Shown here: piece after piece, positions 1 to 7,693 of the stretch
Numbering within the stretch: position 1 is the first letter of the stretch
How the letters are laid out: each line of letters opens with the position of its first letter
DNA from: Thaumasiovibrio sp043421945
GTDB taxonomy: Bacteria; Pseudomonadota; Gammaproteobacteria; Enterobacterales; Vibrionaceae
NCBI GenBank assembly: GCA_043421945.1
Contig: JBHOGO010000091.1
Location: 1 to 16,565, forward strand
Reading direction: 5' to 3'
Length of the DNA stretch: 16,565 nt
The notes under the pieces: generated by a model
What the model saw: only the letters and a program-made list of their open reading frames with translations
What the model was told of the DNA's origin: nothing
The model's database searches: none
Made by a program: the position numbers and the translations under genes

Positions 1-69
1 AGAGTCATTTTCATGGCTGATAGCATGATCTTCTCGTCGCAAAAAATCAAGCCCCTTCAATGATCACAG
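1..69. other. Foreign end sequence abutting the broken channel gene
   Basis: These bases do not encode the segment expected upstream of a channel pore. The channel reading frame meets a TGA at 61-63, and the residues before it look neither like a membrane helix nor like a pore-entry loop. On the minus strand a frame is open from 63 to the window edge and contains the peptide REDHAISHEND, which could be the edge of another coding region lying outside the window. I could not recognise that protein. The simplest reading is a junction: an insertion, a rearrangement, or an assembly end running into a repeat. Confidence 0.4.
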
Positions 70-369
70 GTATATTGGGCTATCGTCACCATTACCACCG
101 TCGGCTACGGTGATTTAGTTCCTCAAACCCCTATAGGAAAAGCACTCGCTTCATTAACCATGCTTTTAGGCTACTCCATTTTAGCCGTCCCTACCGGTAT
201 CATAACTGCCGAACTCAACCATGAGATGAATACCCATCGAAACCTCGTAAAATGCCCTAACTGCTCCCGCAATGGTCATGAGTCTGACGCATTATTTTGC
301 AAACACTGTGGCAGCGACTTACCGACCCCACAAGATCGCGTGGTGCCAGTGAACAGCGATGAAACGTAG
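64..369 (+). pseudogene. Ion channel C-terminal remnant (pore, last TM helix, zinc ribbon)
   Basis: The frame reads YWAIVTITTVGYGD (from base 73), the potassium-type selectivity filter (TVGYGD) with its pore helix. A hydrophobic inner helix follows (ASLTMLLGYSILAVPTGI), then a soluble tail with two Cys-x2-Cys pairs (CPNC and CKHC), a zinc-ribbon-like end. This is the usual C-terminal arrangement of bacterial voltage-gated-type ion transporter family proteins of the inner membrane. The N-terminal part, normally five helices, is missing: an in-frame TGA lies at 61-63 and the sequence before it does not fit. A new start at the ATG at 160 would give only the last helix and tail, without the filter. 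I therefore call it a remnant, or a gene cut by a junction at about base 70. The stop is TAG at 367-369. Confidence 0.7.
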
Positions 370-719
370 TATTATTCATCTTCCTGCCTTTGCGTTAACC
401 CGTTCGCTGTAATAGTGACTTTGAAGTACACAGCAAAATATGAACGATGGGGTTAGATGTAACAACGGAGTCACTACGACTTTATTCATACTCACCAATA
501 CAGGGCAGCGCATCGCATTAGCATGCCCTGCATTGGTGCAAACATTCGATTATCGTGACACCTCACACAAAAATCAGTCACTTACCGAGTCATTCTGTCG
601 TTATATCCTAATTTATTTTGGCTTACTTTTTGTATAGCTTTTAAGACTGTATAGGCTTTCAGGTTCGTCTAGTAGTTCGACGCCTCTCCCTTCACAATAT
701 AATAATTAGGAGCGACATA
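370..719. other. Gene-less interval upstream of glgC
   Basis: This 350-base stretch separates the channel remnant from glgC. It holds one strong hairpin (493-538, listed separately). The 65-codon open frame at 440-637 has no convincing ribosome site and reads as low-quality sequence running through the hairpin, so I do not call it a gene. A possible -10 element TATAGG (about 651-656) lies upstream of glgC, but I see no good -35 partner and do not assign a promoter. Confidence 0.5.
493..538. repeat. 15-bp inverted repeat (intergenic hairpin)
   Basis: CACCAATACAGGGCA (493-507) and TGCCCTGCATTGGTG (524-538) are inverted copies with a single mismatch, separated by 16 bases. A T-run does not follow the stem in either direction, so it is not a standard intrinsic terminator. 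It could be an RNA structure in the glgC leader, a small dispersed palindromic element, or a factor-dependent end for the upstream gene. Confidence 0.75.
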
Positions 720-1940
720 ATGAAAGATACATTAGCTGTCATACTTGCTGGAGGCATGGGATCTCGACTCGCCCCACTAACTGGTGAACGTGCCAAACCT
801 GCCGTTCCTTTTGGCGGAAAGTATCGCATCATCGACTTCACTCTGACCAACTGCCTTCACTCAGGGCTGAGACGTATTTTAGTACTGACTCAATACAAAT
901 CTCATTCGCTACAAAAACACTTACGTGACGGTTGGTCGATATTTAATCCCGAATTAGGCGAGTATGTCACCGCTGTCCCACCACAAATGCGTAAAGGCAA
1001 CAAATGGTACAGTGGCACCGCAGATGCCATCTATCAAAACTTGTGGTTACTCAGTCGTAGCGAAGCTAAATATGTGGTTGTCCTCTCTGGGGATCATATT
1101 TACCGTATGGATTATGCGCCGATGGTCGAGCAGCACAAACTCACCGGCGCCTCGCTCACTATTGCATGTATGGAAGTCGAAAAAACAGAAGCTAGTGCCT
1201 TCGGCATCTTAGACACAGACGCTGAAAACAGAATTACGTCGTTTGTTGAAAAACCAACGAATCCGCCAACCCTTGCTGATAAGCCTGATAAAAGTTTAGC
1301 GTCGATGGGGATTTACGTGTTTAGCATTGATGCGCTCACCGAAGCCCTAGAAAAAGATAGCTTGAATGACATGTCAGATAATGATTTTGGCAAAGACATT
1401 ATTCCCAAGCTTATTGATAACTCAAAGGTATATGCCTATCGCTTCGGTAGTAATAAGGGGCGCGTCTCTCAAGATACCTATTGGCGCGATGTGGGTACTA
1501 TCGACTCGCTATATCAAGCGAATATGGATTTGCTTAAACCTCTGCCTCCACTCAATGTTTACCAGCAAGATTGGTGTATTCGCACCTATAGCTCTCAATT
1601 ACCTCCGGCAAGAACAGTATCGTCTGCAACAGGAAACGAAGGTATCTTCATCAATTCGTTGATTAGTGGTGGTGTCATCAACTCTGGTGGCTCCGTGCAT
1701 AACTCTGTTCTTTCTCCCAACGTCAAAGTAAACAACGGCTCGACAGTGTCTGGGTGTATCCTGTTTGATAACGTGACGATTGGTGAAGATGTGGCGATCA
1801 AAAACTGCATTATTGATAAGCACGTTGTTGTTCCTGATGGGGTACAAATTGGTTATGACCCCATCGCTGATGCGAAGCAGTTTAAAGTCTCTGAGAATGG
1901 GATAGTTGTTGTTCCCTCTAACCATCAATTTAGTCAGTGA
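720..1940 (+). CDS. glgC: Glucose-1-phosphate adenylyltransferase (ADP-glucose pyrophosphorylase)
   Basis: This enzyme makes ADP-glucose and pyrophosphate from ATP and glucose-1-phosphate, the committed step of bacterial glycogen synthesis, in the cytoplasm. The 406-residue protein has the N-terminal nucleotidyltransferase signature (GGMGSRLAPLT, 11-21, followed by RAKPAVPFGG, 24-33). It also has YSGTADA (97-103), SGDHIYRMDY (123-132) and the sugar-phosphate-site FVEKP (175-179). The C-terminal third carries the repetitive hydrophobic pattern of a left-handed beta helix, the regulatory half of the family. Length is slightly below the roughly 430 residues of enteric GlgC. A clear AGGAG (708-712) lies 7 bases before the ATG. 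No glgA, glgB or glgP flanks it; vibrios often carry two glgC genes, and this one resembles the second, free-standing type from memory of the family. Confidence 0.95.
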   Translation: MKDTLAVILAGGMGSRLAPLTGERAKPAVPFGGKYRIIDFTLTNCLHSGLRRILVLTQYKSHSLQKHLRDGWSIFNPELGEYVTAVPPQMRKGNKWYSGTADAIYQNLWLLSRSEAKYVVVLSGDHIYRMDYAPMVEQHKLTGASLTIACMEVEKTEASAFGILDTDAENRITSFVEKPTNPPTLADKPDKSLASMGIYVFSIDALTEALEKDSLNDMSDNDFGKDIIPKLIDNSKVYAYRFGSNKGRVSQDTYWRDVGTIDSLYQANMDLLKPLPPLNVYQQDWCIRTYSSQLPPARTVSSATGNEGIFINSLISGGVINSGGSVHNSVLSPNVKVNNGSTVSGCILFDNVTIGEDVAIKNCIIDKHVVVPDGVQIGYDPIADAKQFKVSENGIVVVPSNHQFSQ

Positions 1941-2007
1941 TCATCTGAAGTACTCGCCTGAAGGGCTGTACGAAGAGGCATCAGCAGAAAAATAACACAC
2001 TAAATGG

Positions 2008-2064
2008 GCTAGTTTACACACTCATTGATAAGCCGTTTCGATAACGTGATGGTGATAAACTAGC
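2008..2064. terminator. Inverted repeat between convergent glgC and SMI1-type gene
   Basis: GCTAGTTTA (2008-2016) and TAAACTAGC (2056-2064) form a perfect 9-bp stem. The 39-base interior can itself pair (CGTT with AACG, CAT with ATG, CAC with GTG). The plus-strand stem is followed by TTTGAT, a weak U-tract. Its place between two converging genes suggests a shared transcription end, but the long loop makes this uncertain. Confidence 0.4.
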
Positions 2065-2089
2065 TTTGATATACTGATATAACTCGCCG

Positions 2090-2887
2090 TTAAATTGCAC
2101 AACGATCGCTAAAATCGATATCAACGACTTCTTGTCTATCATTAATAACCACTTTACCCGGCGTGCTATCAAAATAGATCCAACTATGGCCTGCTGGCGC
2201 TCCAAAGCCCGAATCATTTGAAGGGTACTCCCTATAACCGCAACCCAGAGCGCTCTTCAGCTCTTTAAATGACAAGCGATTAAACTTATTCATAAAACCT
2301 TTGGTTCGCTCTGCGAATCGCTTTAAGCAATGATATCGCGTTAAACTAATTTCAACACGATCCACCCACTCGGAATAAAATAGCGAAAAATCGGCAATGC
2401 TATTGCTACCGCCCTCGCCCCACTGCACCCAAACCTTACCAACATTGTCACCGTTGAGTTCGATATAGTGATCCGTCCCTGAGCCTGCTGTGCCGAGATA
2501 CATCAAGCCATCAAAATTTTCGATAATGGGGTTATCACACACATCCCCTGTAATGAGGGACTTTTCGTCATAACGAAATGAGGTTGATAAGTCCGTTTCC
2601 TTAATCGTTGCGCGAACATCTTGCACACCAAACCCTGGTCCCGCACCACCAGCGCCAAAATAGCGAAGAAAGCTGGCAAAAGGGATAGGCAAAACCACCC
2701 CCTTTGTACTTTCAATGGCTTTTAGCTCTTCGTCGGTCAAGGTGGGTAAAATTTCATAGTGATGCCCGCCTCCATTACTATTGGCACCAAATACGAGGTT
2801 AGCATCATCCAACGTTGAGAATGCCCTAACTCTATTGGCAATATCTTCCCAGAAGTCTTTATAGTCACTTATGTTATCAACACTCAT
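2090..2887 (-). CDS. SMI1/KNR4 (SUKH) family protein
   Basis: This is a 265-residue soluble protein without a signal peptide or membrane helix. The region 50-88 (LTDEELKAIE, then LPIPFASFLRYFGAGG, then PGFGV), the MYLGTAGSGTDHYIELNG stretch (129-146), VWVQW and the FSLFYSEWVDR block (168-178) fit the SMI1/KNR4 fold. In bacteria this fold often serves as an immunity protein against secreted or contact-dependent polymorphic toxins, but some members have other roles. The C-terminal ~80 residues (TKGFMNKFNRLSFKELKSAL onward) look like a separate appended domain I do not recognise. An AAGAGGCG ribosome site precedes the ATG. No toxin gene lies beside it, so an immunity role is only an inference. 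It converges with glgC. Confidence 0.75.
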   Translation of the reverse strand: MSVDNISDYKDFWEDIANRVRAFSTLDDANLVFGANSNGGGHHYEILPTLTDEELKAIESTKGVVLPIPFASFLRYFGAGGAGPGFGVQDVRATIKETDLSTSFRYDEKSLITGDVCDNPIIENFDGLMYLGTAGSGTDHYIELNGDNVGKVWVQWGEGGSNSIADFSLFYSEWVDRVEISLTRYHCLKRFAERTKGFMNKFNRLSFKELKSALGCGYREYPSNDSGFGAPAGHSWIYFDSTPGKVVINDRQEVVDIDFSDRCAI

Positions 2888-3226
2888 TTTTCGCCTCTTA
2901 AACGTACGCCTACCATTTATTCCGCGTGAACGTCACTCAGCACGGTGATAAACCAATGTATACGATAGCGTTAATTTATCACTCGAAAGAAAATATATTA
3001 CCAATAAAAACATACAATTAGTGAAGTGCGCCGCATTATCGCTTTTATTGTCATCAGCCAGCGATTGGCATTCATTCGTCTGACTTTGTTGACTCAGTAA
3101 ACAGAGAGCACAGATAGAAAAGCCACACCAATTTGGCGTGGCTTTCATTGTAAATTCGACGGGTAAGATTTATTGCCGTTTCATCCGCATGACTATTTCA
3201 CGAACTTTTCGGTATTAACAACACGC
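2888..3226. other. Gene-less interval with dyad and terminator
   Basis: This 339-base stretch lies between two minus-strand genes. It contains the terminator of the upstream large gene (3119-3145) and, nearer the SMI1-type gene, a spaced dyad GTGATAAA (2945-2952) / TTTATCAC (2975-2982) that could be an operator or part of its promoter. A 71-codon minus-strand frame (2933-3148) runs straight through the terminator and has no family resemblance, so I reject it. Confidence 0.5.
3119..3145 (-). terminator. Intrinsic terminator of the 3227-6148 gene
   Basis: On the minus strand AGCCACGCCA and TGGTGTGGCT pair across a 3-base loop, with one G-U wobble, and are followed by TTTTCT. It lies about 80 bases past the stop of the large alkaline-phosphatase-superfamily gene. 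Confidence 0.75.
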
Positions 3227-6148
3227 TTATTCTTTACTTTCGAAAAGGGTTTTCAGTAATGATGGGTATCCCCAATAATTCTCACCCGCTTTCACCTCTT
3301 CTCCCGTCAAATACTCATAGAGGGTCGGCGCTAGAGAGCCGTTTTCAGAGATCGACAGTTGACCTTGTGCGCTCAATACAGGCGCACCCCAAAATCCGAT
3401 GAATGCATCTTTCTCAAGGTAATGCTCGCCAGCATGACGACCCGGTACCTTGGTATTGAATCCTACGCCTTGCTTAGGGAAAAGATTCACAGTGCCTGCA
3501 CGGTCTTCGTGATACAAAGAGACAATTTGATTAACGGCGTCAGGCTTGGCACTCCAACGCGTGAGTTCGCGCCACGTATCATCGTCACACCATGTCGCAA
3601 CGTCGTCATAATTTGCTGATAAGCATTGCGCTAATTGCACCTGTCGCGCAATCAGTTCATCCTCTGAAGCTGGTGCAAGATAACGATTAGATAACGATAA
3701 GCCAAGTAGTTCTGGGGCTTTTTCAGGCTGAGAAAGCGAGCGATAGAATAGTCGATTCTCCCATTGGCTGACCTCCTCATGATGAAGCTGATCACCACGA
3801 TATCCAACCAAACGAACTTGGCAGACCGACGGTGAGCACGGCTTTTCCCTCACGACTAAGTAATCTAAAGCGTCTTTCAACGTTGTACTTATCTCATCAA
3901 TCAAATCAATGGGTGCGCTTTCTGCGGTTGCCGTTAAAGGTTTCCATTGAGTCAGTTCGTCATAAACGGGCTGCGTTTCCCATCCATCATCTGCATTAAA
4001 GAAATCAAACATTAGATTCCCGCCCGCAGTGGATGCAACGACGACATCAATATCTTGCATGCTTGGTGCATTCAAGGCGTGAGTAATTTTAGGTCCTTCC
4101 CCTTCATCAGAGGAAATCTTCTTTACGACGATGGGGTAACCATAACGGTGCTCAAGGTGGTCAAAGACTAATTTTTCTGGATTTAGGGTCACGTACACTG
4201 GTGCCAAGCCGTGATCACCGGCCATTCCCCATAATGTTTGCTCATACACTCCAGCTTGCTGATAAGCCTTTGTGATAGAACTTAGCCAATAATCTAGGCG
4301 GTTTAGCTCACCGGTTGGAGCGATAATTTCATCAGCAAATGGGCCTGTAAAATGTGCGAAATGGTCAGGCCAAGGGTTATATATAAGCGCGTAATCTGGC
4401 ATCCCTTTCATAGACAACTCAGCGAGCAGTGTTAAATCATTCTTGATTATCTGCTTCTGGCTTGATTTCGTCACAAACCACCAACCACTGGTTTGCTCAT
4501 ATTCATGAATAGACGTACGCAGTTTGTCTCGTAAAGCTTGGGCTTTTCGCTCTGCTTCACCACGCCACTGTAATTCACGCAGACAACGCATTTCACCAAA
4601 ATCACGCTGCGCTTCACCCGCTCCAAGATTCACTAATGCATCGTAGCTGGTGTGAGCATGCCAGTCGTACTGGGCATTACAATTTAACGTATTGAGGTGA
4701 TCCAAGCGTTCGAACATTGTAGGAACACGGTTTTGTGCCAATAGCCGGTCAAGTGCTAACGCATCATTACCAAAAAAGTAATAGGCGCGATCTTCGGGTC
4801 GTGACACAAAATGAAAATTCGGTATCCCTGTACCTTCATCGCCTGCCACCGCTGCTCCTGTTTTCACAATAGGTAGGTTTCGCACCGAAATTGTCGGCGT
4901 GCTTGCAACCCCTAATGGCGCAACAGAATGTCGATAATCTTGATAAAGTGATTTAAAGAATGGCAGATATTGAGGGTCGTCTATTCTCTGTTGATGAATA
5001 TCAGGTTGATTGGCAAACTCATCAAGCGTTCGCCTCAGCTGAAAGCCTTTCGGTTTTGTATAATCCGCAAAACGTGTTTGGAGTGACAAGCCATAGCGAT
5101 GGTCTTCATACACTGCGTTCCAAAACGGATGATTTTCTGATACTAAAGCCTCTAATAAACCTTGTTGCAAACCATCAACCACGATTTGTACACCAAGTGG
5201 GCGCTGGCTTTGTTGTTCTAAATAGCGCACCAAAGTGAGTGGGTCATCATCCAGTTGCGCTTTCATCCATGATGATAGGCGATCGACACGCGCTTCATGC
5301 AGGGCAAATTGCCGATAACTTTTCAGTACATTTAAGCGCACGAAATCAATCAAGCTAATCGTCAGCGCTTCTGCTTTGTTGTTTACGCTCCCTATCCGCT
5401 CAGGTTGACCGTCAGCGACGATCGACAATACTGCACTTTGCATATCGCCGGGCTCCATACCGGACGCAAGTTGCGACAAAAAGCCAACCACTATCGGCTT
5501 TATCTTCTGAATCAATGCCCAATCATCAGGTGTATCAGCAAGGTAGGTGTACTGCTCAGGGAGGTAATCTTGTTTACGCCAGTCATCGATATCGACTAAC
5601 GCATCATAAACAACCACCATTGAGGCGATAAACTCGCGATTCACATTAATACCGCCATGATGATGGCTTTCGTCTTTAAGTGGTTGCTCAGTGAATGTGG
5701 TCTTTTGGGCAAGTCGAAATAAGGAATGCTGCCAGTCACGGAGTTGCGACTCGGGGTATATCTCTAGCAAGTAAGACTTAAAGGCATCACTTTCCTCGAC
5801 ACCTCCATAACGATCGTAGAAAGTATACAGAAAGTATCCCAATGGAATGGCATAGTTGGGATTTGATAACTGAGACACCACCCTTGCTTTGGTCGATGAA
5901 TCGAGAGGAAGAGTGAATACAAAAGCATCGAGTGAGAGACCGGCAATAGTAAACAGGCTGACATCGCGTGTCGTTTTCGTGGATAGCTGCAAACCACTAA
6001 AGAGCTGGCGGTGTAGCAAATCGGTTGTGTTAACAATGCCACCCACAATAGGCGCTGACCTCACTGTTGAATCAGCCTGCCCTTGCCCAACCAATAGCGA
6101 TATGCCAACCACTGACGCCAATACCCTGAAACGAAACTGCTTGTTCAT
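3227..6148 (-). CDS. Exported alkaline phosphatase superfamily protein (type I phosphodiesterase/nucleotide pyrophosphatase-like)
   Basis: This 973-residue protein begins with a signal peptide (MNKQFRFR, then a hydrophobic ASVVGISLLVG, with likely cleavage near GQA at 23-25), so it is predicted to be periplasmic or secreted. Catalytic-fold signatures lie in the C-terminal half. GDEGTGIPN (436-444) probably supplies the Thr nucleophile. PDHFAH (594-599) and GDHG (644-647) supply metal ligands, and GRHAGEH (903-909) a late His. These mark a two-metal alkaline-phosphatase-superfamily phosphodiesterase or phosphatase; the substrate cannot be told. The first metal Asp usually found shortly before the nucleophile is not obvious. 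Residues 30-410 are mostly helical, not recognised, and include a His-rich HHHGG (162-166). The ribosome site is weak (GATGAG). It has its own promoter-like sequence and a terminator, so it is probably monocistronic. Confidence 0.75.
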   Translation of the reverse strand: MNKQFRFRVLASVVGISLLVGQGQADSTVRSAPIVGGIVNTTDLLHRQLFSGLQLSTKTTRDVSLFTIAGLSLDAFVFTLPLDSSTKARVVSQLSNPNYAIPLGYFLYTFYDRYGGVEESDAFKSYLLEIYPESQLRDWQHSLFRLAQKTTFTEQPLKDESHHHGGINVNREFIASMVVVYDALVDIDDWRKQDYLPEQYTYLADTPDDWALIQKIKPIVVGFLSQLASGMEPGDMQSAVLSIVADGQPERIGSVNNKAEALTISLIDFVRLNVLKSYRQFALHEARVDRLSSWMKAQLDDDPLTLVRYLEQQSQRPLGVQIVVDGLQQGLLEALVSENHPFWNAVYEDHRYGLSLQTRFADYTKPKGFQLRRTLDEFANQPDIHQQRIDDPQYLPFFKSLYQDYRHSVAPLGVASTPTISVRNLPIVKTGAAVAGDEGTGIPNFHFVSRPEDRAYYFFGNDALALDRLLAQNRVPTMFERLDHLNTLNCNAQYDWHAHTSYDALVNLGAGEAQRDFGEMRCLRELQWRGEAERKAQALRDKLRTSIHEYEQTSGWWFVTKSSQKQIIKNDLTLLAELSMKGMPDYALIYNPWPDHFAHFTGPFADEIIAPTGELNRLDYWLSSITKAYQQAGVYEQTLWGMAGDHGLAPVYVTLNPEKLVFDHLEHRYGYPIVVKKISSDEGEGPKITHALNAPSMQDIDVVVASTAGGNLMFDFFNADDGWETQPVYDELTQWKPLTATAESAPIDLIDEISTTLKDALDYLVVREKPCSPSVCQVRLVGYRGDQLHHEEVSQWENRLFYRSLSQPEKAPELLGLSLSNRYLAPASEDELIARQVQLAQCLSANYDDVATWCDDDTWRELTRWSAKPDAVNQIVSLYHEDRAGTVNLFPKQGVGFNTKVPGRHAGEHYLEKDAFIGFWGAPVLSAQGQLSISENGSLAPTLYEYLTGEEVKAGENYWGYPSLLKTLFESKE

Positions 6149-6175
6149 GTTCTACTCATCCGATGAATTTAAGGC

Positions 6176-6205
6176 AGTGTAAGGCTATCGATACCAAACT
6201 GTAAA
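6176..6205 (-). promoter_or_regulatory. Candidate sigma-70 promoter for the 3227-6148 gene
   Basis: Reading the minus strand, TTTACA (6205-6200) and TACACT (6181-6176) are separated by 18 bases, about 30 bases before the start codon. The -35 is good and the -10 is fair (4 of 6). The arsenate operon terminator lies just upstream, so an independent promoter is expected here. Confidence 0.4.
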
Positions 6206-6251
6206 TGGGCGAATGAATGAAGTAACATCATCCTATGGCCTTTTTAGACAC

Positions 6252-6283
6252 AAAAAACCTCGATAACTCACGCTATCGAGGTT
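6252..6283 (-). terminator. Intrinsic terminator of the arsenate operon
   Basis: AACCTCGATA (6256-6265) and TATCGAGGTT (6274-6283) form a perfect 10-bp stem with an 8-base loop. On the minus strand the stem runs into a T6 tract (6257-6252). It lies about 40 bases after the arsJ stop. Confidence 0.9.
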
Positions 6284-6324
6284 GCTCTAGATTCAGTAAT
6301 ACGACTTCTCAAAGAGGACTTAAT

Positions 6325-7551
6325 TTAGAGAAGTTTTTTCTGTGTGGCATCACCAGCAGGAATTCGCCACGATACCAAGGTAGCCAATGCTAAAAAGATA
6401 GCAGAAACCCATAGACAAGCCGCGAAGCCATATACTTGGAATACCAATCCTGACAATATCGTACCAATTAAGCGTCCCATGGCATTCGCCATATAATAGA
6501 AGCCTACATCCATAGAGACACCTTCACCTTTCGCATAGCTCACGATTAAGTAGCTATGGAGTGAAGAGTTAACAGCAAAAATAGCACCGAATACCATTAA
6601 GCCAACAACAATCACAAGCTCTGGATGCCAACCGATCTGAACGCCATAAGCAATCAAGGTCGTCACTACCGTTAGCACTAGCGCCCAACGGAAAGCAGCT
6701 AAGCCATCTGGCACTTTACCTTCTGCTTTACCCGTCAGTTTAGGGGCAATACCTTGTACTACACCATAGGCCATAACCCATACCGCAAGGAATCCACCGA
6801 CCATAGTATGGTCCCACTCAAACACTGTGCCTAAATAGATTGGTAGTGCAACAACGAACCAAACATCTCGCGCACCGAACAGGAACATTCTCGCCAGCGA
6901 CAAAATATTGATACGCGGTGACTTCGAGAAAATCTGGCTAAATTTAGGCTTTGTTTTAGCTTTACCCATGTCACCGTCAAGCCATACAAGGCTACAAGCA
7001 AGTACTGCAGCAAGCACGACCGCCATGACCAAGACGGCACCAGTAAAGCCTGTTGTCGCAAGCAATAAACCACCAATGAAAAAGCCTAAACCTTTCAGTG
7101 CATTCTTTGAGCCCGTAAGAATCGCGACCCACTTAAATAGCGCACCCTGCTGATCATCTGGCACTAGGGTTTTAATGGCGCTTTTGGCACTCATTTTATT
7201 GAGGTCTTTAGCAATACCAGATAATGCTTGCGCAGCCATCACCCAAGGGATTGTCAGCCATATATCAGGAACTGCAAGCATACCAAGCGCAATAATTTGC
7301 ATGCCAAGGCCAATATTCATGGTTTTATTTAAACCAAGACGTGCACCTAGCCAGCCACCAATTAAATTGGTGACAACACCAAAAAATTCGTAAAAAAGAA
7401 ACAAGGACGCTATCGCTAATGTGCCGTAGCCCAATTCATGAAAATAGAGAACCACCAGCATTCTGAGAGCACCATCAGTGATGGTAAAATTCCAGTAGTT
7501 AAAGGTAACGAGCATGTACTGACGTACGCTCTTGCTTAGAGATGAAAACAT
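6325..7551 (-). CDS. arsJ: ArsJ, organoarsenical/arsenate efflux MFS transporter
   Basis: This inner-membrane major facilitator protein exports arsenate detoxified through an alternative GAPDH. ArsJ was first described as exporting 1-arseno-3-phosphoglycerate; in V. cholerae free arsenate has been proposed instead. The protein has about a dozen hydrophobic segments and stretches I associate with ArsJ: VTFNYWNFTITDGALRML near the N-terminus, then FYEFFGVVTNLIGGWLG and SGIAKDLNKMSAKSAIK. I start it at the ATG at 7551, giving 408 residues, because family members begin MFSSLSKSVRQYML. The open frame extends to an ATG at 7641, but the extra 30 residues are polar, Cys-rich and unlike a transporter start. 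The ribosome site is poor (AAGGG about 12 bases upstream). It is last in the operon, 142 bases after the phosphatase gene and behind a hairpin. Confidence 0.9.
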   Translation of the reverse strand: MFSSLSKSVRQYMLVTFNYWNFTITDGALRMLVVLYFHELGYGTLAIASLFLFYEFFGVVTNLIGGWLGARLGLNKTMNIGLGMQIIALGMLAVPDIWLTIPWVMAAQALSGIAKDLNKMSAKSAIKTLVPDDQQGALFKWVAILTGSKNALKGLGFFIGGLLLATTGFTGAVLVMAVVLAAVLACSLVWLDGDMGKAKTKPKFSQIFSKSPRINILSLARMFLFGARDVWFVVALPIYLGTVFEWDHTMVGGFLAVWVMAYGVVQGIAPKLTGKAEGKVPDGLAAFRWALVLTVVTTLIAYGVQIGWHPELVIVVGLMVFGAIFAVNSSLHSYLIVSYAKGEGVSMDVGFYYMANAMGRLIGTILSGLVFQVYGFAACLWVSAIFLALATLVSWRIPAGDATQKKLL

Positions 7552-7654
7552 GGGATGACAGACCCTTAAGCCACAACCGGTGGCATAAACGCAATTATCT
7601 TTGCTTAAATGACAATCGGATATGACCTGCCATTTAACCAATAGGTAAAAGTGA

Positions 7655-7681
7655 CCACTCTCAACATTGTGCTGAGAGTGG
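7655..7681 (-). terminator. Hairpin between phosphatase gene and arsJ
   Basis: CCACTCTCA (7655-7663) and TGAGAGTGG (7673-7681) form a perfect 9-bp stem around a 9-base loop that can pair two further bases. On the minus strand it is followed by TCACTTTTACC, a short offset T4. It may be a partial terminator that lowers arsJ transcription, or a processing or stability element. Confidence 0.55.
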
Positions 7682-7693
7682 CTACATTAATAC

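Noticed and set aside
440..637. 65-codon plus-strand open frame before glgC
   Set aside because: No ribosome site, no family resemblance, and it runs through the 493-538 hairpin.
2933..3148. 71-codon minus-strand open frame
   Set aside because: It begins inside the terminator of the large upstream gene and reads like translated noncoding DNA.
1940..3226. Possible integron cassette around the SMI1-type gene
   Set aside because: SMI1-like and VOC genes are frequent in Vibrio superintegrons, but I see no attC-type site on either side and no runs of similar cassettes.
7552..7641. 30-residue N-terminal extension of ArsJ from the ATG at 7641
   Set aside because: The extension is Cys-rich, unlike ArsJ starts, and would place coding sequence close behind the intra-operon hairpin; the ATG at 7551 fits the family.
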